44,328 bases of DNA from an uncultured Bacilli bacterium (GTDB lineage: Bacteria > Bacillota_I > Bacilli_A > RF39 > UBA660): positions 1-44,328 of the forward strand of contig CANRQF010000003.1 of NCBI GenBank assembly GCA_947632715.1, written 5' to 3'. The position numbers and the translations under genes are program-made. Each line of letters opens with the position of its first letter. The first letter of the stretch is position 1. A model generated the notes under the pieces. It had not been told where the DNA came from. It saw nothing but the letters and a program-made list of their open reading frames with translations, and did no database searches. Of the stretch, positions 15,912 to 23,223 are shown piece by piece.

Positions 15912-17660
15912 CTAATCTTTATTTTCTATTTTATCTTCAATAAATTTGATAAATTCATCATAAGATACAGTTGTAGTTTCTTCACTACCATATAAACGAT
16001 AACTTATTGTTTGATTATCAACTTCTTTTTGACCTAAGATTAAAGTTACAGGAATCTTATTTACAACTGATTCACGCATCTTATAACCAAGTTTTTCTTC
16101 TCTATCATCTATCTTTACCCGATAGTCACTTAATTTTTCTTTTATTTCTTTAGCATACTCTAAATGATATTCATTATTAACAGGAATAATATTAATTTGA
16201 ACTGGTGCAAGCCAAAGTGGAAGAGCTCCTTTTGTTTCTTCAAGATAATAAGCAATAAAACGATCTAAACTGCCAAATACTGCTCTATGAAGAACAACTG
16301 GAGTTTTCTTTTCACCATCAGAATCAATATATGTTAAATCAAATTTCATTGGTAAACAGAAATCTAATTGACAAGTAGATAAAGTATATTCATTACCTAC
16401 TGCTGGTTTAACTTGAACATCAAGTTTAGGTCCATAGAATGCTGCTTCACCAATTTTTTCAACATAATCAATTTTTAAATCATCTAATACCTTTCTTAAA
16501 GTATTTTCAGCTTTATTCCACATATCATCATCTGGATAATATTTAACTTTATCTTCTTTATCTCTCAATGATAATTCAAAATGATAATTAGTAATATGTA
16601 ATTCTTTATAAACTTCTAAGATTAAATTAACAACTAGAGAAAATTCACTTTCAATTTGTTCAGGTGTTACAAAAATATGAGCATCATTTTGACAGAATGT
16701 TCTAACTCTTTCAATACCTTTTAGAGCTCCACTTGCTTCAAAACGACAATCTCTTGCTATTTCACCAATTCTAATTGGTAAATCTTTATATGAATGAATA
16801 CTATTTGCGTAAATCATCATATGATGTGGACAATTCATTGGTCTTAAAACAAATTCTTCACCTTCAACTTCCATTTTTGGAAACATATTATCTTTATAAT
16901 GATCCCAGTGACCACTTGTTTTATATAATTCAACATTTCCTAAAGGTGGTGTTAAAACATGTAAGTAACCTAATTTTCTTTCTTTACCTTTAATATAATT
17001 TTCTAAAGTTTCCCAAACAATATAACCATTTGGTAAATACATAGGAAGTCCTTTACCTACTAAATCGTTAGTCATAAAGATACCTAAATCTTTACCAAGT
17101 TTTCGATGATCACGCATTTTTGCTTCTTCTAATTCTTGTAAATAACTATTTAACTCTTCTTCAGTTGGAAAGCAAATACCATAGATTCTTTGTAACATCT
17201 TGTTACTGGCGTCCCCTTTCCAATAAGCTCCACTAAACTTAAGTAATTTAAAATTTTTAAGTTCCTTAACTGATTCAACATGAGGTCCACGGCATAGGTC
17301 AGTAAAATCACCTTGAGTATAACAAGAAATAACTGTTTCTGCTTCATCCATTCTTTCGATTAAATCAATCTTATATGGATCATCTTTGAACATTTCTAAA
17401 GCCTCTTTTTTACTTATTTCATGTCTTACAATTCTTTTGCCATCCTTAGCAATTTTTTTCATTTCCTTCTCAATTAAAGGTATATCTTCTTCACTAATTA
17501 CTTTATCTCCTAAATCAATATCATAGTAGAATCCATCTTCAATAACTGGCCCTACCCAAAATTTAGCATCAGGATATAAATGTTTAATAGCTTGTGCCAT
17601 TAAATGCGCACAACTATGATTTAATTTATTTAATTTTTCATCTTCTTTAATATTTATCAT
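15912..17660 (-). CDS. thrS: Threonyl-tRNA synthetase lacking the N-terminal TGS domain
   Basis: ThrRS charges tRNA-Thr and edits mischarged serine. The 582-residue protein starts directly with the editing domain (HSCAHLMAQAI near 15-25, SGAYWKGD, CRGPH) and continues with the class II catalytic domain: PMNCPHHMM carrying a zinc ligand Cys, motif 2 (RDCRFEASGALKGIERVRTF), motif 3 (HRAVFGSLDRFIA) and the anticodon-binding domain (~485-582). The ~60-residue TGS domain of most bacterial ThrRS is missing, and the start is fixed by the 14-base overlap with the upstream gene. It is the second gene behind the threonine T-box. Confidence 0.96.
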   Translation of the reverse strand: MINIKEDEKLNKLNHSCAHLMAQAIKHLYPDAKFWVGPVIEDGFYYDIDLGDKVISEEDIPLIEKEMKKIAKDGKRIVRHEISKKEALEMFKDDPYKIDLIERMDEAETVISCYTQGDFTDLCRGPHVESVKELKNFKLLKFSGAYWKGDASNKMLQRIYGICFPTEEELNSYLQELEEAKMRDHRKLGKDLGIFMTNDLVGKGLPMYLPNGYIVWETLENYIKGKERKLGYLHVLTPPLGNVELYKTSGHWDHYKDNMFPKMEVEGEEFVLRPMNCPHHMMIYANSIHSYKDLPIRIGEIARDCRFEASGALKGIERVRTFCQNDAHIFVTPEQIESEFSLVVNLILEVYKELHITNYHFELSLRDKEDKVKYYPDDDMWNKAENTLRKVLDDLKIDYVEKIGEAAFYGPKLDVQVKPAVGNEYTLSTCQLDFCLPMKFDLTYIDSDGEKKTPVVLHRAVFGSLDRFIAYYLEETKGALPLWLAPVQINIIPVNNEYHLEYAKEIKEKLSDYRVKIDDREEKLGYKMRESVVNKIPVTLILGQKEVDNQTISYRLYGSEETTTVSYDEFIKFIEDKIENKD

Positions 17661-18285
17661 TTTTCTCCTCCTTAATATAAATATCTACTTTTATATCTTT
17701 ATTTATTAATGATTTAAATTCATCTTTTAAATTAATACTACCGACAATACTGCCATAATGAATGGGAATAGCAATTTTCGGTTTTATATAGTTTATATAT
17801 TCACTTGCTTCTTTAACATCCATTGTATAAGTTCCACCAATAGGAATAAAACAAATATCGGTTTTAATATTTTTATTTTCTTCTAAAGCATCAGTGTCAC
17901 CCATTATGTAATATGTAGTGTTATCAATAGTTAAAAGGTAACCAACATATTTAGCACTTTTAGGATGGAAAGCTTTGCTAACATTATAAGCAGGTACGGT
18001 TCGAAAATAAAACTCTTCTAAAGAATACTCTTGACTTGGCTCTACTAATAAGACATTAGAAGTTATTTTTTGAAGAGAATCTTTTAAAATTAAGGGAGCA
18101 ATAATCATTGTGTCATCTTTAATTACTTTTTGAATAGATTTCTCATCATAATGGTCATAGTGGTTATGAGTAATAAAAATATAATCGGCATCATGATAAT
18201 TAGTATCTATTTGAAAAGGATCAAAATAGATTATTTTTTTGCCACTTAATTTAATAGATGATTGCCTAAATACTTCAATTTGCAT
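17647..18285 (-). CDS. Metallo-beta-lactamase-fold hydrolase (UlaG/YtkL-like)
   Basis: The 212-residue protein carries the metal motif THNHYDHYD (near residue 41) and later metal ligands in MGDTD and PIHYGS, typical of the MBL-fold hydrolases related to UlaG and YtkL. The substrate is unknown. I start at ATG 18285, preceded by AAGAAGGA; the frame is open upstream, but that part is the T-box terminator. It overlaps thrS by 14 bases, so translation of the two is coupled and both are under threonine control. I see no obvious reason for the pairing. Confidence 0.85.
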   Translation of the reverse strand: MQIEVFRQSSIKLSGKKIIYFDPFQIDTNYHDADYIFITHNHYDHYDEKSIQKVIKDDTMIIAPLILKDSLQKITSNVLLVEPSQEYSLEEFYFRTVPAYNVSKAFHPKSAKYVGYLLTIDNTTYYIMGDTDALEENKNIKTDICFIPIGGTYTMDVKEASEYINYIKPKIAIPIHYGSIVGSINLKDEFKSLINKDIKVDIYIKEEKNDKY

Positions 18286-18302
18286 AATATTCCTTCTTTC
18301 TA

Positions 18303-18500
18303 AAATAAAAAAGATGATACCTAAGGAGTGCATAAAGCACGGTACCATCCTTTAATTACTTAATTTAGATAACGGTTTTACCCGGAGCTTATTAGGCTCT
18401 CTAGAGAATAGTAATTACTAAACTTTTTGTTAATTTCCACCAAGCATTAACTCTCTTTAAAAATATTATTTAGTAATCGTGTTTCTCATAATCGATTTAC
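18303..18500 (-). promoter_or_regulatory. T-box riboswitch, threonine-specific (ACU specifier)
   Basis: The leader has all the main T-box parts on the minus strand: Stem I with the AGAGAGTTAATG...GGTGG distal region, a specifier loop closed by GAGAA/TTCTC with the triplet ACT followed by A (18410-18412), the T-box AAGGATGGTACCGTGC (18337-18352), and a terminator stem (18313-18349) with a T-run (18303-18312). ACU is a threonine codon, which agrees with thrS downstream. Uncharged tRNA-Thr should favour the antiterminator and turn on the hydrolase and thrS. Confidence 0.92.
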
Positions 18501-18506
18501 AAATTA

Positions 18507-18535
18507 ATTTTAACACTTTTAATTACTGATTGCAA
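18507..18535 (-). promoter_or_regulatory. Sigma-A promoter of the T-box/thrS transcript
   Basis: TTGCAA (18530-18535), a 17-base spacer and TAAAAT (18507-18512) on the minus strand; start of transcription expected near 18500, at the start of Stem I. Confidence 0.6.
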
Positions 18536-18536
18536 A

Positions 18537-18752
18537 TTATTTTTTACTTGGTACTAAATCTATACCACCTTTACTAAACGGATTACATTTAAGAATCCTT
18601 TTAATAGCAAGAATAGTACCTTTAAAAGAACCATGAATAGTAATTGCCTCCTTAGCATAATTAGAACAGGTTGGATAGTACTTACATTTACTATGACTAG
18701 ATAAAGGCAAGCTTTGATAAATATCAATTAATTTCAATAATAATTTCTTCAT
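18537..18752 (-). CDS. yidD: Membrane protein insertion efficiency factor YidD
   Basis: YidD is a small membrane-associated protein that helps YidC-dependent insertion. The 71-residue product has an amphipathic N-terminal helix (MKKLLLKLIDIYQSLP) and the family core CKYYPTCSNYAKEAI ... KGTILAIKRILKCNPFSKGG with its three cysteines. I start at ATG 18752, which begins the conserved part; the frame is open 17 codons upstream. There is no ribosome binding site, and the -10 element is only 6 bases before this ATG, so the mRNA is probably leaderless. rpmH, rnpA and yidC, its common neighbours, are not here. Confidence 0.93.
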   Translation of the reverse strand: MKKLLLKLIDIYQSLPLSSHSKCKYYPTCSNYAKEAITIHGSFKGTILAIKRILKCNPFSKGGIDLVPSKK

Positions 18753-18758
18753 AATTAA

Positions 18759-18787
18759 AGTATAAGATTTTATAATTAAGTTGGCAA
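18759..18787 (-). promoter_or_regulatory. Promoter of yidD placed for a leaderless mRNA
   Basis: TTGCCA (18782-18787), a 17-base spacer and TATACT (18759-18764) on the minus strand. The ATG begins 6 bases after the -10, where transcription itself should start. Confidence 0.6.
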
Positions 18788-18812
18788 GTAAAAAATTTAC
18801 CAAAAATAGGTA

Positions 18813-18841
18813 TTGCGTTTTTTAATGGAATATAATATACT
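18813..18841 (+). promoter_or_regulatory. Sigma-A promoter of the uvrX-yolD operon
   Basis: TTGCGT (18813-18818), a 17-base spacer and TATACT (18836-18841) on the plus strand, 32 bases before the uvrX ATG. Confidence 0.6.
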
Positions 18842-18849
18842 CAATTTAG

Positions 18850-18863
18850 CGAACAAATATTCG
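18850..18863 (+). promoter_or_regulatory. SOS (LexA/DinR) operator
   Basis: CGAACAAATATTCG differs at one position from the Gram-positive SOS box CGAACRNRYGTTCG. It lies between the -10 element and the ribosome binding site of a Y-family polymerase, where LexA would block transcription until DNA damage. Confidence 0.7.
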
Positions 18864-18873
18864 GAGGTAAAAT

Positions 18874-20136
18874 ATGAATGAAATATATCCTGAAAGAAAT
18901 ATTTTATGTATTGATTTAAAAAGCTTTTTTGCATCATGTGAATGTGTAGAAATGGGCCTTGATCCTTTTACTTATCCTTTGGTGGTTGCTAATAAAAAAC
19001 AAGGTAATGGGGCAATTACTTTAGCAGTTACCCCCTATTTAAAAAGTTTGGGAGTTAAATCGAGAGGCAGATTATATGAAATCAAACCGAACATCAAATA
19101 TTTTATTGCAAATCCAAGAATGGATTTATATATTAAAAAAAGTAAAGAAGTTATTAGTATTTATTTAGATTTTGTTAGTAGCGAGGATTTACATATTTAC
19201 TCTATCGATGAATGTTTTTTAGATGTTACGCATTATCTTAAAATGTATAAAATGACGGATGAAGAATTAGCCCTAAAAATACTTAATACAATTTATGATA
19301 AAACGGGATTAACTGCAACTTGTGGAATTGGTCCTAATATGTTACTTGCTAAAGTAGCTATGGATATAGAAGCTAAACATAATAAAAATAATATTGCCAA
19401 GTGGACTTATAATGATATTAAAGATAAATTATGGCCTATTACTCCCCTTTCTAATATGTGGGGAATCGGTAAAAGAATGGAAAAAAATTTAAATAATTTG
19501 GGAATATATAAAGTTGAAGATTTAGCGAAGATGGATAAAAATGTTTTAAAAGATAAATTTGGTATTATGGGACTTGAACTTTGGAATCATGCTAATGGGA
19601 TAGATTTAAGCGTTATTAAAGATTATAAAAAATTAGCGAAAACTGAATCATATAGTCATTCGCAAGTATTATTTAAAGATTACAACGAAAATAACATCAA
19701 ATTAATTATTAATGAAATGGTTGAAGTTCTAACCGCTAGACTTCGCAAAAACAATAAACTTACTAAATGCATTGGTTTTGGCATTGGATATTCTAAAGAA
19801 ATAGATAATGGTTTTTACCATACAATAAAATTAGATACGGCGACTGATTCTACTGCTGAAATTTTAAAATATTGTCTAATAATTTTTGACAAATTTTATG
19901 AAAATTTGCCGATTAGAAAAGTTTCTATTAGTTTAGCTAATTTAGAGAAAAAAGAAAGCAAGCAATTAAATTTGTTTGAAAATAGCATAATTGAAAATAA
20001 AAATGGTCATATTAATGAGCAAATTGATGAAATAAAAAATCGATTTGGTAAAAATAGCTTATTAAAAGCAACCAATTTATTAAATGATTCTACTGCTATT
20101 GAAAGGAATAAGAAAATTGGTGGTCACTATGCTTGA
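18874..20136 (+). CDS. uvrX: Y-family DNA polymerase (UvrX/UmuC-type translesion polymerase)
   Basis: This 420-residue polymerase copies past DNA lesions. The palm acidic residues are D14 in CIDLKSFFASCE and the D/E pair of YSIDECFLDVT (~108-109). The thumb has the helix-hairpin-helix WGIGKRMEKNLNNLGI (~203-218), and a little-finger domain follows. The features fit the UmuC/UvrX branch rather than DinB, and the downstream yolD-like gene is its usual Bacillus partner. GGAGGTAAAAT precedes the ATG. A sigma-A promoter and an SOS box lie upstream. Its TGA stop overlaps the yolD start. Confidence 0.9.
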   Translation: MNEIYPERNILCIDLKSFFASCECVEMGLDPFTYPLVVANKKQGNGAITLAVTPYLKSLGVKSRGRLYEIKPNIKYFIANPRMDLYIKKSKEVISIYLDFVSSEDLHIYSIDECFLDVTHYLKMYKMTDEELALKILNTIYDKTGLTATCGIGPNMLLAKVAMDIEAKHNKNNIAKWTYNDIKDKLWPITPLSNMWGIGKRMEKNLNNLGIYKVEDLAKMDKNVLKDKFGIMGLELWNHANGIDLSVIKDYKKLAKTESYSHSQVLFKDYNENNIKLIINEMVEVLTARLRKNNKLTKCIGFGIGYSKEIDNGFYHTIKLDTATDSTAEILKYCLIIFDKFYENLPIRKVSISLANLEKKESKQLNLFENSIIENKNGHINEQIDEIKNRFGKNSLLKATNLLNDSTAIERNKKIGGHYA

Positions 20137-20446
20137 TCGGGGAATAATTAAATGGCAACCATTTGATTCATGCTTTAATTCAAAACAAATTATTTGTGAC
20201 CTAGAAAATGAAAAAGAAAAACAAAATTTACCAGTATTATCGGAAGATCAATTAAATGTTTTAGAAGAAGAAGTAATAAATGCTTATAACTTAAAACAAC
20301 TTATCAATATTCAATATTACTATAATGGAAATATTAGAACTATAAATGGCCAAATCAATTTTATAGATGTTCAAAAAAAAGAAATGATTTTAAATAATGT
20401 AGGAATATATTTTAAACAAATAATAAAAATAGAAGAGTTAAATTAA
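20129..20446 (+). CDS. YolD-like protein
   Basis: The 105-residue protein starts MLDRGIIKWQPFDSC, the recognisable opening of the YolD family, which often sits next to UvrX/UmuC polymerases and may be a UmuD-like accessory. The remainder is an acidic helical stretch and a small beta region (YYNGNIRTINGQINFID). I start at ATG 20129, which overlaps the polymerase stop by 8 bases and is preceded by GGTGG. It shares the SOS-controlled transcript. Confidence 0.82.
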   Translation: MLDRGIIKWQPFDSCFNSKQIICDLENEKEKQNLPVLSEDQLNVLEEEVINAYNLKQLINIQYYYNGNIRTINGQINFIDVQKKEMILNNVGIYFKQIIKIEELN

Positions 20447-21171
20447 AACTCTCCTTTATCAATAAGATTATTTATATCATCTTTTATATCATTTTCTAAT
20501 AAATATAACATTTTATTTAAATAAAAATCGGTTGTATGATAATCTTTGGTATGATCAAATGAATACTTATCATTTATTTCATATTGAATTTCAATTATTT
20601 CTTTTTCAACTTTAGAATCATTCCAAGAAATTAATGGTATTGGTGTATTTCGACCATACTCATCTAATTTATTAATTATTTTTATTTGCTTTTTATTTAA
20701 GACATTAATAATTTTGTAAAATAAATCTTCATGTTTTTTCCCAAATTTTAATGATACATCAACTAAATCATCAGTACATAATTTCTTATTAATAATATTT
20801 TTAGTAATCTTCTCTAGTGGACTATTATCTTCCATTTCCACATTCATGTAAACAGCTGTATGTAAAACATGAACACCAGAATTAATAAGTGCATCATATA
20901 AGTTTAAGGCTTTTTCTTTAAAAGTATGAAAATCATTCCATTCTATTTTATCAACATTATATTGTAAATTAATTTGGGTAACAGAAATATTAGTCATTTG
21001 TTGAGTATTTATTGAAGTCAAAATAGGAATTAACAAATTATTTGATAACTCACTACGAATATTATAAGTTTCAAATTCGTCATTAAAAACATCTTTTAGA
21101 GGTGTAATTAAATCATTATGATTAGTAAAAATATCAAACCAAAATGTAATACTTAAATAATTAATTTTCAT
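20443..21171 (-). CDS. Hypothetical protein (242 aa)
   Basis: I do not recognise the family with confidence. The protein opens MKINYLSITFWFDIF and has repeated beta-strand-like segments in the first half (ISVTQINLQYNVDKIEW) and a helical C-terminal tail. No signal peptide. In size and layout it resembles the sporadic TIGR04255-type proteins, but I see no decisive motif. I start at ATG 21171 with GAGGT upstream; a TTG 12 bases earlier is part of that site. Its end overlaps the converging YolD-like gene by 4 bases. It follows the 177-residue membrane protein by 14 bases, so the two form an operon. Confidence 0.55.
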   Translation of the reverse strand: MKINYLSITFWFDIFTNHNDLITPLKDVFNDEFETYNIRSELSNNLLIPILTSINTQQMTNISVTQINLQYNVDKIEWNDFHTFKEKALNLYDALINSGVHVLHTAVYMNVEMEDNSPLEKITKNIINKKLCTDDLVDVSLKFGKKHEDLFYKIINVLNKKQIKIINKLDEYGRNTPIPLISWNDSKVEKEIIEIQYEINDKYSFDHTKDYHTTDFYLNKMLYLLENDIKDDINNLIDKGEF

Positions 21172-21185
21172 AAAATACCTCAAAA

Positions 21186-21716
21186 TTAATCTTTAACAAT
21201 GCTAAAAGATTTTAACATATAATCAATTCGAGCATTTATATTTTGCTCAAAATCATTTAAATTAGGTGTTTTTACCGTTATTTTATAAGTCTTATTATTA
21301 TCAGATATATAGTATTCTTCAGTATAATCATCTACTTCAACAATACAACTATCATAATAAGAATTAGAAGTATTCATACAATTTTCTGGTAAAACTGTTC
21401 TCTCAACAATTACTAGTATTCGAGGTGCATTCTTATACTTATAAATATCTTGCCCACGATATTTTAAAACTTTAAAATTGTCAATATCATAACGCATTGT
21501 ATAGTTTAAATCACTTACATACTTTTGAGTTGAAATTAACTCTTCTTTATTATTAATGGTAATGTATTCTAATTTTTTATCAGTTGACATATTAATTTTT
21601 ATATAGCTTTTATCTATAAAAAAATATTTCATTAAGTATATTAAAGTCGTGCATAACACTACTACGCCAGCAATAATCAATAAGTTTGTTATAAAATTAT
21701 TCTTTTTTTCTTTCAT
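21186..21716 (-). CDS. Hypothetical membrane-anchored protein (~176 aa)
   Basis: One N-terminal membrane helix (about residues 9-31, LLIIAGVVVLCTTLIYLMKYFF) follows a Lys-rich cytoplasmic start, and the ~145-residue remainder should lie outside the membrane. The outer part has mixed strands and two Cys residues (ENCMN ... DSCIV) that could pair. No known domain. It is first in a two-gene operon with the 242-residue protein. The start is uncertain between TTG 21719 and ATG 21716. Confidence 0.55.
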   Translation of the reverse strand: MKEKKNNFITNLLIIAGVVVLCTTLIYLMKYFFIDKSYIKINMSTDKKLEYITINNKEELISTQKYVSDLNYTMRYDIDNFKVLKYRGQDIYKYKNAPRILVIVERTVLPENCMNTSNSYYDSCIVEVDDYTEEYYISDNNKTYKITVKTPNLNDFEQNINARIDYMLKSFSIVKD

Positions 21717-21907
21717 CAATAATCACTATCCTAATTTAATAATACTACGCATTTTTCAAATCATCAATTAAAAATAATTTCAATTGTCAATAAAATATAA
21801 ATATAATGTCCATTATTATTATAAAGCAAATTTATTAAAAAATAGCTATAAATTAAATTATTGGCATTTTTTGTTATCAAATGTGAAAATAAAATTAATT
21901 TTTTAAG

Positions 21908-21956
21908 CTAATTAAAAAACTCGAACTAATCAAATAAATTGAAAAGTTCGAGTTTT
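21908..21956 (-). terminator. Terminator of tRNA-Ala
   Basis: A 12-bp stem (AAAACTCGAACT / AGTTCGAGTTTT) with a 17-base loop continues into a T-rich run on the minus strand, 11 bases past the CCA end of the tRNA. Confidence 0.75.
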
Positions 21957-21966
21957 AATGTCAATT

Positions 21967-22043
21967 TGGTGGAGGATGTGGGATTCGAACCCGCGACCCC
22001 CTGCGTGCAGGGCAGGTGCTCTAGCCAGCTGAGCTAATCCCCC
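21967..22043 (-). tRNA. tRNA-Ala (UGC)
   Basis: A full cloverleaf with acceptor GGGGGAT/ATCCTCC, anticodon loop CCTGCAC (anticodon TGC), a TTCGAAT T-loop and an encoded CCA. UGC-Ala is among the tRNAs whose U34 is modified by the TrhP/TrmR pathway in B. subtilis. Confidence 0.96.
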
Positions 22044-22056
22044 AAACGACATGATT

Positions 22057-22085
22057 ATCTTATCATACTAAAATAAGATAATCAA
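22057..22085 (-). promoter_or_regulatory. Promoter of tRNA-Ala within an inverted repeat
   Basis: TTGATT (22080-22085), a 17-base spacer and TAAGAT (22057-22062) on the minus strand, 14 bases before the tRNA. The elements fall in the arms of an 11-bp inverted repeat (GATTATCTTAT / ATAAGATAATC), which may instead be a weak terminator for rpoZ. Confidence 0.45.
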
Positions 22086-22093
22086 GTGTTTTT

Positions 22094-22294
22094 TTATTTT
22101 TTTACAACTTTTATTAAACCATTTTCAAGTTCTTCTAAAGATCTCCCAATATCTTTTTTGCTAACATAATCAGATAAACGCATTTGATAATGAGATGTTT
22201 CTTGCATTTGTTTACTTCTTTTAGAAGCAACATGAACTAGCATATATTTTGAATCAACTATATTTAATAATTTATCAATTGACGGATATAACAT
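22094..22294 (-). CDS. rpoZ: RNA polymerase omega subunit
   Basis: Omega helps fold and hold the beta-prime subunit. The 66-residue product has the family signature LYPSIDKLLNIVDSKYMLV followed by ASKRSKQM and the short helical tail ending in KKVVKK-like basic residues. I start at ATG 22294 (9 bases after AAGGAG) rather than the TTG that touches the ribosome binding site. gmk, its common upstream neighbour, is not present. Confidence 0.92.
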   Translation of the reverse strand: MLYPSIDKLLNIVDSKYMLVHVASKRSKQMQETSHYQMRLSDYVSKKDIGRSLEELENGLIKVVKK

Positions 22295-22395
22295 ATTATA
22301 CAACTCCTTACATTAATATCTTACTAAAAAAGTAATAATTAATACAATGGTTATCAATTTTTTTTACATCAATTTTACTATTTTTTTAAATATAA

Positions 22396-22767
22396 TTATT
22401 TATCTATTTTAACATCAAATCCATCATTATTTTTTTTAATTGTAATAATTTTTGAATTCAAATCCTTCTCACTATTTAAAGGATTTTTCAATTTTCCATC
22501 ATTATTTGGTATTATTAACTTAGAATCAATTAAATCTTGAACCTTAATTATTAAAGTATCTTCATCTGAGAATTCACTTTCGTGATCTTCAGCATATTCA
22601 CTACTGGCAGTTTTTATCATTTCTATCGTTAAATCATATAAACCATTTGCATTTTGACTAGGTACAAAAGCATAAGAAGCTTTAATAATTGTTGTAAAGT
22701 ATCCAATCGTAAAAATTCCAAAGATAATCATTAATGCAATTTTATTTTTATCCGTCCAAAATTTCAT
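22396..22767 (-). CDS. Hypothetical membrane-anchored protein (123 aa)
   Basis: A membrane helix at about residues 8-30 (KIALMIIFGIFTIGYFTTII) is followed by an acidic outer domain ending in a lysine-rich strand pair. The C-terminal pattern (VQDLIDSKLI ... LKNPLNSE) recalls pseudopilin-like proteins, but there is no type IV pilin cleavage motif, so I leave it unnamed. I start at ATG 22767, 5 bases after AAGGTGA. It lies between rpoZ and the coat gene, each with separate signals. Confidence 0.5.
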   Translation of the reverse strand: MKFWTDKNKIALMIIFGIFTIGYFTTIIKASYAFVPSQNANGLYDLTIEMIKTASSEYAEDHESEFSDEDTLIIKVQDLIDSKLIIPNNDGKLKNPLNSEKDLNSKIITIKKNNDGFDVKIDK

Positions 22768-22833
22768 TTTTATCACCTTCTAATATTCACTTATATTATA
22801 CCTTATTTAACTTAATTAGCCAAGGTTAAATTA

Positions 22834-22866
22834 ATAAAAAAAGAAAAATCTCTAAAAAGAGATTTT
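22834..22866 (-). terminator. Terminator of the CotD-like gene, overlapping its stop
   Basis: A 9-bp stem (AAAATCTCT / AGAGATTTT) with a 4-base loop, then a T-rich run on the minus strand. The stop codon falls in the left arm. Confidence 0.7.
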
Positions 22867-23164
22867 AAAAACAACATTTGCGATCATATACATTGGATAC
22901 AACATTTTCTTCACAACTTGTATAACATGGTGTGTAAGTATGTCTATAAATATGATGATTAATTATTCTTGTATTGCATGGCATAATATGAGGTACTTCA
23001 TAACATATATAGCGATGGCAAACTCGTTCTTGTGGGCATTCTTGAATTGGTTGGCACATCATAGATTGTTGAGGAACTCCTCCCATATCACAACAACCAG
23101 TATTCATTGACATTCCATTCTCATATGACATATCATTATTATACTCAAATTTTTTTTGTTCCAT
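22865..23164 (-). CDS. cotD: CotD-like spore coat protein, Cys- and His-rich
   Basis: The 99-residue protein is built like CotD inner-coat proteins: a Met/Gln/Cys-rich N-terminal half (TGCCDMGGVPQQSMMC), then VPHIMPCNTRIINHHIYRH, which parallels the His-rich CotD core VPHxHPSxTxxxNHxxxKH. It has ten or more Cys residues, including terminal CC pairs, suited to disulfide crosslinking of the coat. An AAAGGA site precedes the ATG. A sigma-K-type promoter immediately upstream matches late mother-cell expression of coat genes. Confidence 0.78.
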   Translation of the reverse strand: MEQKKFEYNNDMSYENGMSMNTGCCDMGGVPQQSMMCQPIQECPQERVCHRYICYEVPHIMPCNTRIINHHIYRHTYTPCYTSCEENVVSNVYDRKCCF

Positions 23165-23186
23165 ATTATTATTTTCCTTTCTAATT

Positions 23187-23213
23187 TATAATATGAATTA
23201 TTTGATTTTATGT
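23187..23213 (-). promoter_or_regulatory. Sigma-K-type promoter of the coat gene
   Basis: AC (23212-23213), exactly 16 bases, then CATATTATA (23187-23195) on the minus strand. This is an exact fit to the B. subtilis sigma-K pattern AC-N16-CATANNNTA, 22 bases before the start of a coat gene. Confidence 0.7.
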
Positions 23214-23223
23214 ATGGGTGCTG

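Noticed and set aside
22049..22086. 11-bp inverted repeat as a strong terminator of rpoZ
   Set aside because: On the minus strand no T-run follows it; the same bases fit a tRNA-Ala promoter better. The T-run is on the plus side, where no gene precedes it.
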